From Lachnospiraceae bacterium (GTDB taxonomy: Bacteria; Bacillota; Clostridia; Lachnospirales; Lachnospiraceae), in contig JAFUPV010000019.1 of the NCBI GenBank assembly GCA_017472605.1, positions 1 through 64,000 on the forward strand: a stretch of DNA of 64,000 nt, in the 5' to 3' direction. The position numbers and the translations under genes are program-made. Below are positions 16,550 to 24,028 of this stretch, piece by piece. The notes below the pieces were generated by a model. It was given only the letters and a program-made list of their open reading frames with translations, was not told the origin of the DNA and did no database searches. The number at the start of each line of letters is the position of its first letter. Within the stretch, counting starts at the first letter, position 1.

Positions 16550-17191
16550 ATGAAAAATCAAAAAGATGTACGAACCATTGCCTTTATTGCCATGCTTGGT
16601 GCGTTGTCGGCGGTGCTGATGGCAATCCGTGTGCCGCTTCCGTTTGCACCGGCGTTTCTGGAATTTGACATTGCTGAGCTGCCGGCGCTGTTTGCCGGAT
16701 TCTTCCTTGGACCGGTCAGCGGATGCGGTGTGATCGTGGTGAAAAATCTGCTGAAGCTGCTGACCCAGGGAACGCAGACTGCCTTTGTCGGTGATTTTAT
16801 GAACATAATTTCCAGCATCTGCTTCATGCTTCCGGCTGCACTGATTTATCGTTTTCATCATACAAAAAAAGGCGCGGTGATTGGTCTGACAGCGGCGACT
16901 CTGTTCGTCAGTGTGGTCTGTGTCTTTCTGAATGCATGGATTTCTTTCCCCATGTATTCCAGAATTTACGGAATGTCCATGGAGTCCATCGTGGCAATGG
17001 GATCGGCAGTCAATCCGCTGGTTACGGATACGGTGACGCTGATGCTGTTCAGCATCTTTCCGTTCAATCTGGTAAAACATGGCGTAACAGCGCTGGTTAC
17101 CTATCTTGTCTATAAGCGCTGCGGAAATGCCCTGCGCAGGGTGCTTTCGCCGGGAAAACAGGAAACGGACAGAAAGAAATCGGGGAATTAA
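16550..17191 (+). CDS. ribU: RibU, riboflavin ECF transporter S component
   Basis: 213 residues with six hydrophobic segments. The N-terminus (RTIAFIAMLGALSAVLMAI), the following LPFAPAFLEFDIAELPALF and the NPLVTDTVTLMLFSIFPFN segment are typical of RibU. As an energy-coupling-factor S component it binds riboflavin in the membrane and needs the shared EcfAA'T module, which is encoded elsewhere. The FMN riboswitch upstream confirms the substrate. The ATG follows AGGAGAC. The gene stands alone between its riboswitch and the mntP leader. Confidence 0.95.
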   Translation: MKNQKDVRTIAFIAMLGALSAVLMAIRVPLPFAPAFLEFDIAELPALFAGFFLGPVSGCGVIVVKNLLKLLTQGTQTAFVGDFMNIISSICFMLPAALIYRFHHTKKGAVIGLTAATLFVSVVCVFLNAWISFPMYSRIYGMSMESIVAMGSAVNPLVTDTVTLMLFSIFPFNLVKHGVTALVTYLVYKRCGNALRRVLSPGKQETDRKKSGN

Positions 17192-17220
17192 AAGAATTTG
17201 AAAAAGAGCAAAAAAAGAAC

Positions 17221-17248
17221 TTGAAAAAATCCGTCAGTGTGATATACT
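17221..17248 (+). promoter_or_regulatory. Promoter for the mntP leader
   Basis: TTGAAA (17221-17226), 16-base spacer, TATACT (17243-17248), placing the transcript start near 17255, just before the YybP-ykoY element. Confidence 0.6.
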
Positions 17249-17261
17249 GGCGAAGGAATGA

Positions 17262-17395
17262 ATATTTCCACGAGGGAGTAATCGGCACATTGCGATGTGT
17301 AGTAATATCGACACAATGATGGAAACATCCGGTATTATTTGAAATGGTGAGACTCATGGGCAGTAGAAACCAATACTGCCCGTGGGTCTTTTTTT
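17262..17395 (+). ncRNA. YybP-ykoY (Mn2+) riboswitch with terminator
   Basis: The hallmark blocks GAGGGAGTAATC, GATGGAAACATCCGGTATTA and GGTGAGACTCATG occur in the order and spacing of the manganese-sensing YybP-ykoY family. From 17350 a hairpin (AGACTCATGGGCAGTA paired with TACTGCCCGTGGGTCT) is followed by seven T, an intrinsic terminator that shares its 5' arm with the aptamer. Mn2+ binding is known to favour read-through. The next gene is the manganese exporter mntP, matching the usual target. Confidence 0.93.
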
Positions 17396-17512
17396 ACGCC
17401 GCAGGAACGTTCATAAACCGTCCTGCCTGGTGCAGCGATGTGCAGTTATGTGCAGTTGTGCGCAGCGGGATTTGCACGATGCCTCGTGGAGTCAGAACGA
17501 AGGGAGAAAATT

Positions 17513-18064
17513 ATGGGAATTGGAGAACTTTTTGTGCTTGCAGTCGGACTTTCCATGGACGCGTTTGCGGTGTCTGTCTGTAAGGGACTTTCACTGGGAA
17601 AAATCAATAAGAAGCATATGGCCATCGCCGGTCTGTGGTTTGGCGGTTTTCAGGCGCTGATGCCTCTGATCGGATATCTCCTTGGCAGCTTCTTTACCGA
17701 ATATATCACAAAATATGCACACTGGATCGCGTTTGTTCTTCTCTGCTTCATTGGCGGAAACATGATTAAAGAAGCGTTCGGCGAGGAAGAAAAGCTGGAC
17801 AATTCCATGACGGCAAAATCCATGTTTCTGCTTGCCGTTGCAACCAGCATCGACGCGCTGGCAGTCGGCGTGACCTTTGCTTTCCTGGACGTTTCCATCG
17901 TTCCGGCAGTCAGCTTCATTGGTGTCATCACCTTTGTCTGTTCCGGGATCGGCGTTAAGATCGGAAGCATTTTCGGCACGAAGTACAAGTCCAAAGCAGA
18001 GCTTTGCGGCGGCGTGATCCTGATCGGTATTAAAATTGTTCTGGACGGTCTTGGAATTTTATAA
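17513..18064 (+). CDS. mntP: MntP, manganese efflux pump
   Basis: 183 residues with six membrane helices and the two conserved acidic repeats of the MntP (YebN) family: [20 protein letters not shown] near residue 10 and [18 protein letters not shown] near 110. The aspartates in these motifs are implicated in Mn2+ export. The ATG at 17513 follows AAGGGAG; an in-frame upstream ATG would add a Cys-rich, non-family extension. Control by the Mn2+ riboswitch is clear from the leader. The gene ends at a structured region with a terminator. Confidence 0.95.
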   Translation: MGIGELFVLAVGLSMDAFAVSVCKGLSLGKINKKHMAIAGLWFGGFQALMPLIGYLLGSFFTEYITKYAHWIAFVLLCFIGGNMIKEAFGEEEKLDNSMTAKSMFLLAVATSIDALAVGVTFAFLDVSIVPAVSFIGVITFVCSGIGVKIGSIFGTKYKSKAELCGGVILIGIKIVLDGLGIL

Positions 18065-18113
18065 AAAATCCATCGGAGATCGCGGCGGAACAAATGATGT
18101 GCTCTTTTCCCGA

Positions 18114-18240
18114 CAGACAAGTGAGATTGCAAAAAAACTGTTGTCTGGAATGTGATTTTCCAGGGATGAAGCTATCCTTATTCTTCTCAGCCAGATAGTC
18201 TGCACAGCGTTATGCTGTGGACAGTCTGGCTGTTTTTTTT
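18114..18240 (+). ncRNA. Structured region ending in a terminator (3' UTR or small RNA)
   Basis: CAGACAA (18114-18120) pairs with TTGTCTG (18141-18147). The overlapping CTGGAA (18145-18150) can instead pair with a TTCCAG just downstream, so the two hairpins exclude each other. A strong terminator follows: AGCCAGA and CACAGC on one arm, GCTGTG and TCTGGCT on the other, then eight T (18189-18240). It could be the mntP transcript end or a separate regulated RNA. No coding frame is seen. Confidence 0.5.
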
Positions 18241-18352
18241 GCTTCGGTGTATGCAGGAAGATTTCATCATTTCTGAAAGAAGTATATTGACGCAGGAGCT
18301 GAATTACAGTATACTACAAATGTTATAACGTGTTATAGACCGAGTAATTGTC

Positions 18353-18553
18353 AGGGAGGCTGAGGTAAACATCGGCTCGGTTATGTACCTCTACGAGAGC
18401 AAGGAGAATATTCTTTGTGATCTGGTGTCGTTCGTGTTGGGTGGGCAGTTTGCTGCAGCGGAACAGCTGATTGCGGGAAAAACGGAAAAACAGAATCACA
18501 CGGTACCGCAGGACAAAAAAAGGAGAAAACTCAGAAGGTCTTTGCACAAATGA
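18353..18553 (+). pseudogene. TetR-family regulator remnant
   Basis: The frame reads EAEVNIGSVMYLYESKENIL followed by CDLV, the end of a TetR helix-turn-helix (compare the usual VNIGSLYYHFKSKEDIL). It has lost the first HTH helices and runs only about 45 further residues, ending in a lysine/arginine-rich tail. No start codon or ribosome site is visible. This is a decayed repressor whose target gene may also be gone; its neighbours offer no partner. Confidence 0.65.
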
Positions 18554-18617
18554 ATGCAAAACGATAACCCAGGAGAGATGGTCATACCAATGACCAACAA
18601 TCGAAATACAAATCCCT

Positions 18618-18674
18618 GCGCCTCTTCCCCCGAAAGCTGATGTTACCAGCGTCCGGGGGAAGGGCGCATTTTTT
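18618..18674 (+). terminator. Terminator hairpin downstream of the TetR remnant
   Basis: GCGCCTCTTCCCCCG pairs with CGGGGGAAGGGCGC (one bulge) and is followed by A and six T. With no intact plus-strand gene before it, it probably once ended the TetR transcript. Confidence 0.75.
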
Positions 18675-18764
18675 ATTTACTCGACCAGCGGGTTGGAAGA
18701 GGGCGTTTATATATTCATCATACGAGCGCGGCGCAGGACAGGAATACCCTTCCGGGAACAAAGC

Positions 18765-19538
18765 TTATTTCGCAGCAGAATTAATGTACATACCGGCCTG
18801 TTCTCCGGCAATGGTACCCACTTCATTGTAAGCCGCCTGATAATAATGAAATGCGTCCTTCATCAGTCCGCGTTCTTTCATCGTGCAGAAGGAATCACAG
18901 ATAACAGTAACATGTGTCTCACCTTCCCCGAGTTCGCGCTGTGCACGGATGATTTCCTCATAGGAGAGCTCCCGGTCACCGTTATACTGACCGATCACCA
19001 CCAGGAAGCACTGTTCAAAACCAATGGCAAACAGCTGAGCCATGGTATGGTGGAACAGTTTTTTATAATCCGCACCGGAGGTGCCGTGATCGCCGTTGGA
19101 TTCGCCCTGGCACCAGACCACATAGCGGTGACGGATTTCGATTCCCTGCTCCCGGCACCAGGAAAGCGTCCGCTTCACGCGGTCAATGGCGTCTGAAAGA
19201 AAATCACGATCCCCCTGCCACTGCTCGATCACGGAGCCGCCTTTGCTGGCGGAGACACCAAGAATGGGAACGTTGGTCTGCTGAAAACATGAATTCACAA
19301 AGGCAGTTACCATGGAACCTGTTTTCATGCCCGGTTCGAAAATGCCCTGGGGATTGTTTTCATTGACACCAAAGGGTTCGCAGATTGGATAAAGACGGGT
19401 GGGATCCGAAATCGCACGAAATTCGGCACCTGCACCGGGAAGCAGAGACGGCGCTCCTTCCGGAAACTGCTCACAGGTAATACCGCGTCCTGCCATGTTG
19501 GACTGTCCGGCAAAAAGAAACAGATCATATAGTTCCAT
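18765..19538 (-). CDS. SGNH-type esterase (sialate O-acetylesterase family)
   Basis: 257 residues, no signal peptide, so cytoplasmic. LFLFAGQSNMAGRG places the nucleophile serine at about residue 13, VVWCQGESNGD supplies the second conserved block, and FHYYQAAYNEVG near residue 230 carries the catalytic His. These are the marks of the SASA/carbohydrate esterase 6 family, which removes acetyl groups from sugars such as sialic acid or xylan fragments. The ATG at 19538 has a better-placed ribosome site than a GTG nine bases upstream. It stands alone between two terminator- or repeat-bearing gaps; the natural substrate cannot be told. Confidence 0.85.
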   Translation of the reverse strand: MELYDLFLFAGQSNMAGRGITCEQFPEGAPSLLPGAGAEFRAISDPTRLYPICEPFGVNENNPQGIFEPGMKTGSMVTAFVNSCFQQTNVPILGVSASKGGSVIEQWQGDRDFLSDAIDRVKRTLSWCREQGIEIRHRYVVWCQGESNGDHGTSGADYKKLFHHTMAQLFAIGFEQCFLVVIGQYNGDRELSYEEIIRAQRELGEGETHVTVICDSFCTMKERGLMKDAFHYYQAAYNEVGTIAGEQAGMYINSAAK

Positions 19539-19597
19539 GGAAAACACTCACTTTCTAAATAAAATCGTATGCCCGGGTGTAAGGTGAAACACTGGTT

Positions 19598-19678
19598 CAT
19601 GCGCAGGATGTGGATACGGAAACCATGCGCAGGATGCGGACACAGAAAATCATGTGCCAGGATACGGACACAGAAAAG
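19598..19678. repeat. 27-bp tandem repeat, three copies
   Basis: Units of 26, 27 and 28 bases beginning CATGCGCAGGAT and ending CGGACACAGAAAA, 75-90% alike by eye. They occupy the gap upstream of the esterase and before the feoAB promoter, with no coding potential that I trust. Confidence 0.8.
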
Positions 19679-19783
19679 CAGGAACATGCAAAAGGAAGAA
19701 CCTGTATCAGAAGTATATCAGAAAAAGACAGGACGTGCACCTGATTTTTCCATAAATATGTTCCGATGAACCGGAAAATAGTC

Positions 19784-19812
19784 TTTTCTTACCAGCCGGT
19801 ACTTGCTATAAT
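19784..19812 (+). promoter_or_regulatory. Possible feoAB promoter
   Basis: A perfect -10 TATAAT (19807-19812) lies 61 bases before feoAB; the -35 position holds only a weak TTTTCT. No clear Fur or DtxR palindrome was found next to it. Confidence 0.45.
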
Positions 19813-19872
19813 GGATGTGAGGATGCCGCGTATGCATGCGGCAGCTCCCTACAAAGGAGAAACAGAAGAGGC

Positions 19873-22221
19873 ATGACTATGACGTTAAAAGAACTGGAAA
19901 TTGGAGAAAGCGCAGTTGTCACAGCAGTTGGCGGAGAAGGCGCTCTTCGGAGGCATTTCCTTGACATGGGCGTGATACCGGGGGCAGAAGTGACTCTGGT
20001 GAAATATGCGCCGATGGGAGATCCGATGGAGCTGCGGATCCATGGATATGAGCTGACACTGCGTCTTGCGGATGCGGAAAAGATTACAGTGGAACCGGCG
20101 AAAACCGCTGAAAAGAAGAAGGAGACGGAGAAACGGACGCACAAGGCAGAGCATCCGGGCTACGGAGAAGGCGGAAAATTCCATGAAAAAGCAGGGGAAA
20201 ATCCGCTGCCCCGGGGAACTGTGCTGACCTTTGCGCTGGCGGGAAACCAGAACTGCGGAAAGACAACGCTGTTCAATCAGCTGACCGGAGCAAATCAGCA
20301 TGTAGGAAACTTCCCTGGTGTGACGGTTGACCAGAAGAGCGGTCCGATCCGGGGACAGCAGAACACGCTGGTGACTGACCTTCCGGGCATTTATTCCATG
20401 TCACCGTACAGCAGTGAAGAAATCGTGACAAGAGAATTCATTCTCCGGGATAAGCCGCGTGGAATCATTAACATTGTCGATGCGACCAACATCGAGCGAA
20501 ACCTCTATCTGACCATGCAGCTGCTGGAGCTGAATGTGCCGATGGTGCTTGCGCTGAACATGATGGATGAGATGCGCGGAAACGGCGGCTCGGTGCGCAT
20601 CAATGAGCTGGAGGCAATGCTTGGAATTCCTGTGGTTCCCATTTCTGCAGCCAAAAACGAGGGAATCGGTGAGCTGATCAGCCATGCGGTCCATGTGGCT
20701 CAGTATCAGGAAAGTCCGGGACGTCAGGATTTCTGCGGCGAAGAGGACCATGGTGGTGCTGTGCACCGCTGTCTGCATGCAGTCATGCATCTGATCGAGG
20801 ATCATGCGAAGGCGGCACAGATCCCGGTTCGATTTGCGGCATCAAAGCTGGTGGAGGGCGACGAACTGGTGGAAAAAGCCCTGAAGCTGGATTCCAATGA
20901 AAAAGAGATGATGGAGCACATCATTCTGCAGATGGAAGAAGAGCGCGGACTGGACCGGGCAGCTGCCATTGCGGACATGCGTTTTGCGTTCATTCAGAAA
21001 CTCTGTGACCGGGCTGTCGTGAAGCCGAAGGAGAGCAAAGAACATGAGCGCAGCCGCAAAATCGACCGCGTTCTTACCGGAAAATATACGGCAATCCCGG
21101 CTTTTGCGGGAATCATGGCTCTTGTGTTCTGGCTGACCTTCAATGTGATCGGCGCATGGCTGCAGACGATTCTCGAGATGGGAATTGAATGGCTGACAGA
21201 AGCGGCAGACGGCGCGATGACCGCGTGGGGAATCAACGAAGTGCTGCACTCTCTGATCATTGACGGTATTTTTAATGGCGTAGGAAGTGTTCTCAGCTTC
21301 CTGCCCGTCATCATCACTCTGTTTTTCTTCCTGTCAATTCTGGAAGACAGCGGCTACATGGCACGCGTTGCCTTTGTGATGGATAAGCTTCTTCGAAAGA
21401 TTGGTCTTTCCGGCCGAAGCATTGTGCCGATGCTGATCGGTTTCGGCTGTACGGTTCCCGGCGTCATGGCGACCAGAACGCTGCCGTCCGAACGTGACCG
21501 GAAAATGACGATTCTTCTGACGCCGTTCATGAGCTGCACAGCCAAGGTTCCGATTTACGGCTTTTTCACCGCTGCCTTTTTCCCGAAGCATGGCGGCCTG
21601 ATCATGGTCGGTCTGTATTTCCTCGGCATTGCAGTCGGCATTCTGATGGCGCTGATCGCGCGAAAAACCGCGTTCCGCGGCGAAGCGGTTCCCTTTGTTC
21701 TGGAGCTGCCCAACTACCGTCTGCCTGGAATGAAAAATGTGCTGCAGCTTCTTTGGGAAAAGGCGAAGGATTTCCTCCAGCGGGCATTTACCGTGATTTT
21801 CCTTGCAACCATCGTCATCTGGTTCCTGCAGACCTTCAGCCTTCATCTGAACATGGTCACGGATTCCCAGGACAGCATTCTTGCCGTTGCGGCAGGTCTG
21901 ATCGCCCCGGTCTTTGCGCCGCTTGGCTTTGGTGACTGGCGGATTTCCACCGCTCTGATTACCGGATTCATGGCGAAGGAAAGTGTGGTTTCCACTTTGT
22001 CTATCCTGTTTGGAAGCACAGAAAGTCTGCTGGCTGCAATTTCGCCGCAGGCGGCAGCAGCGCTTCTTGTGTTCTGTCTCCTGTACACGCCATGTGTCGC
22101 AGCTATCTCCTCTGTGAAGCGGGAGCTGGGCGGAAAATGGGCCATCGGCGTTGTGTTTGGTCAGTGTGCAATCGCATGGGTTGCGGCACTGGTGGTTTAT
22201 CTGATTGGAATGCTGTTTTGA
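19873..22221 (+). CDS. feoB: FeoA-FeoB fusion, ferrous iron transporter
   Basis: 782 residues. Residues 1-75 are a complete FeoA SH3-like domain (LRRHFLDMGVIPGAEVTLV). After a charged linker (about 77-110) comes the FeoB GTPase domain with G1 GNQNCGKTTLFNQLTG (about 124), switch region VGNFPGVTVDQKSG, G3 DLPGIYS and G4 NMMD. The membrane part contains the paired gate motifs with VPMLIGFGCTVPGVMATR and the later TPCVAAISSVKRELG. It imports Fe2+ under anoxic conditions. FeoA and FeoB are usually separate genes; fusions are known in some Firmicutes and other anaerobes. It stands alone with its own promoter. The regulator could be the DtxR-type protein at 36 kb. Confidence 0.96.
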   Translation: MTMTLKELEIGESAVVTAVGGEGALRRHFLDMGVIPGAEVTLVKYAPMGDPMELRIHGYELTLRLADAEKITVEPAKTAEKKKETEKRTHKAEHPGYGEGGKFHEKAGENPLPRGTVLTFALAGNQNCGKTTLFNQLTGANQHVGNFPGVTVDQKSGPIRGQQNTLVTDLPGIYSMSPYSSEEIVTREFILRDKPRGIINIVDATNIERNLYLTMQLLELNVPMVLALNMMDEMRGNGGSVRINELEAMLGIPVVPISAAKNEGIGELISHAVHVAQYQESPGRQDFCGEEDHGGAVHRCLHAVMHLIEDHAKAAQIPVRFAASKLVEGDELVEKALKLDSNEKEMMEHIILQMEEERGLDRAAAIADMRFAFIQKLCDRAVVKPKESKEHERSRKIDRVLTGKYTAIPAFAGIMALVFWLTFNVIGAWLQTILEMGIEWLTEAADGAMTAWGINEVLHSLIIDGIFNGVGSVLSFLPVIITLFFFLSILEDSGYMARVAFVMDKLLRKIGLSGRSIVPMLIGFGCTVPGVMATRTLPSERDRKMTILLTPFMSCTAKVPIYGFFTAAFFPKHGGLIMVGLYFLGIAVGILMALIARKTAFRGEAVPFVLELPNYRLPGMKNVLQLLWEKAKDFLQRAFTVIFLATIVIWFLQTFSLHLNMVTDSQDSILAVAAGLIAPVFAPLGFGDWRISTALITGFMAKESVVSTLSILFGSTESLLAAISPQAAAALLVFCLLYTPCVAAISSVKRELGGKWAIGVVFGQCAIAWVAALVVYLIGMLF

Positions 22222-22404
22222 CTGATGGGGCGATGTTAACGTAAAATTCATGATTTTTTCATGGTACCGCTACACAGAAATGCTAAGTTATGATAAGATA
22301 ATCAGTAGAAAGCATGTGATTTTAGTGGAAAACGGCAGGAAGCGGCGAAAATCCGCAGATGGGGGAAACGTTGGTACCGAAATCACATGGTGATGGGGGT
22401 ACGT

Positions 22405-23724
22405 ATGAAAATCAGGACATTGGAAATGAAATATGAGGATGTGCTGGCGCTGCAGCCGCCGGTACATAAAAAGCCCGGGCATCAGCACTATGTGTTCCGC
22501 CTGCTGCTGCGGATTCTGTCATCCGTGGATCTCTGGGCGACCAGGTTTACCTGGAAAAAAATCGGAATGGAAAAGCTGGCGGCCGACCAGCCCTGCCTTG
22601 TGCTGATGAACCATTCCAGCTTTATCGATCTGAAAATCGCGTCAACGATTCTGTTTCCGCGTCAGTTCCACATCGTCTGCACACTGGACGGTTTTGTGGG
22701 AAAAAACTGGCTGATGCGGCTGATCGGCTGCATCCCGACAAAGAAATTCATGACGGATCTGGCGCTGGTGAAGGACATGGTATACACGGTAAATGAGCTG
22801 AAAAGCTCGATTCTGATGTATCCGGAAGCAAGCTACAGCTTTGACGGAACAGCGACACCGCTGCCGGACAGTCTGGGTAAGTGTCTGAAGATTCTGGGTG
22901 TGCCGGTCGTCATGATCCGTACTTACGGCGCATTTACCCGTGATCCTCTTTATAACGGACTGAGACTGCGCAAAGTGAAGGTTTCCGCGGAGATGGAATA
23001 TCTTCTTTCTGCGGAAGAAATCAAGGCGAAGAGCGCAGATGAGTTAAATGCAATTGTCCAGGAGCAGTTTAATTTTGATCACTTCCGCTGGCAGCAGGAA
23101 AACAGGATTTCTGTGAAGGAATCTTTCCGGGCCGAGGGGCTGAACCGTGTTCTGTATAAATGTCCGCACTGTAAAACAGAAGGAAAAATGACCGGAACCG
23201 GAACGAAGATTTCCTGCGGAAGCTGCGGCAAGACCTATGAGCTGACGGAACATGGCTTTATGAAAGCCTGCGAAGGTGGGACGGAATTTGACCATATTCC
23301 GGACTGGTATCGCTGGGAACGCGCCTGTGTCCGGCAGGAGCTGCTGGACGGAACCTATTTCCTGGATGTTCCGGTGGATATCGGTGTCATGGTTAATTCC
23401 AAGTGTGTTTACCGGGTGGGAAGCGGCAGGCTGACCCATTCCGCAGAAGGATTCCATCTGACCGGCTGCGACGGACGTCTGGATTATCATCAGAAGCCAA
23501 CGTCTTCCTACAGTCTGTATTCCGATTTCTGCTGGTATGAGATCGGTGACATGATCAGTGTGGGAAATGAAAAAATTCAATATTATTGTTTTCCAAAGGA
23601 TGGCGGTGACGTGGTAGCAAAAACGAGGCTGGCTGCGGAGGAGCTGTATAAGATTGTAAGAGAGAAAAAGGCTTCTTCAAAGAGCGGGTCGGAAGAGAAG
23701 CAGAAAACGAGAGTGCTTATCTGA
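22405..23724 (+). CDS. PlsC-family acyltransferase with zinc ribbon
   Basis: 439 residues from the ATG at 22405, which follows GGGGG; an ATG 18 bases upstream has no site. The PlsC/LPLAT domain shows the NHSSFID (H-x4-D) motif near residue 68 and an acidic YPEASYSFDG block near 150. A zinc ribbon follows (CPHC near 253, CGSCGK about 18 residues later), then a 150-residue beta-rich tail. The zinc ribbon and tail are not part of ordinary 1-acylglycerol-3-phosphate acyltransferases, so the substrate may differ. It lacks an N-terminal membrane helix. It stands alone. Confidence 0.87.
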   Translation: MKIRTLEMKYEDVLALQPPVHKKPGHQHYVFRLLLRILSSVDLWATRFTWKKIGMEKLAADQPCLVLMNHSSFIDLKIASTILFPRQFHIVCTLDGFVGKNWLMRLIGCIPTKKFMTDLALVKDMVYTVNELKSSILMYPEASYSFDGTATPLPDSLGKCLKILGVPVVMIRTYGAFTRDPLYNGLRLRKVKVSAEMEYLLSAEEIKAKSADELNAIVQEQFNFDHFRWQQENRISVKESFRAEGLNRVLYKCPHCKTEGKMTGTGTKISCGSCGKTYELTEHGFMKACEGGTEFDHIPDWYRWERACVRQELLDGTYFLDVPVDIGVMVNSKCVYRVGSGRLTHSAEGFHLTGCDGRLDYHQKPTSSYSLYSDFCWYEIGDMISVGNEKIQYYCFPKDGGDVVAKTRLAAEELYKIVREKKASSKSGSEEKQKTRVLI

Positions 23725-23737
23725 TTTGGAAATGGTG

Positions 23738-23772
23738 AAGGAGATCGGTCAATTCGGCAGGTCTCCTTTTTC
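23738..23772 (+). terminator. Terminator after the acyltransferase gene
   Basis: AAGGAGA pairs with TCTCCTT around a 17-base loop and runs into a T-tract. The following 250 bases up to 24028 hold no gene that I can support. Confidence 0.75.
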
Positions 23773-24028
23773 GTTATGCGTGCAGCGAGTCGGGCGGGGC
23801 GTTTGCGCACTCATTTGATGGAATCGCATGGTTTTTCCCTTCGGAAACAATGCGGCAGGACACAGAAAAAACACAGATCAAACACGATTATAACATGAGA
23901 AGCGGGTAAAATTATTATAATGAACCGGAAAGCAGGCCGCATGCCGGAAAATCAGCATGTGGCGTTTTCCGCAGCAGGAAATGTTCCATGCCGACCAAAT
24001 GGCATGAGGAAGGAAAGGGAAGACAGTT

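Noticed and set aside
17262-17395. Leader of mntP as only an intrinsic terminator
   Set aside because: The GAGGGAGTA and GGTGAGAC blocks with the intervening CCGG segment fit the Mn2+ aptamer, so the terminator is its output part.
21334-22251. Long minus-strand frame opposite feoAB
   Set aside because: It mirrors the coding strand, lacks a ribosome site and any protein-like pattern; the plus-strand FeoB motifs are unambiguous.
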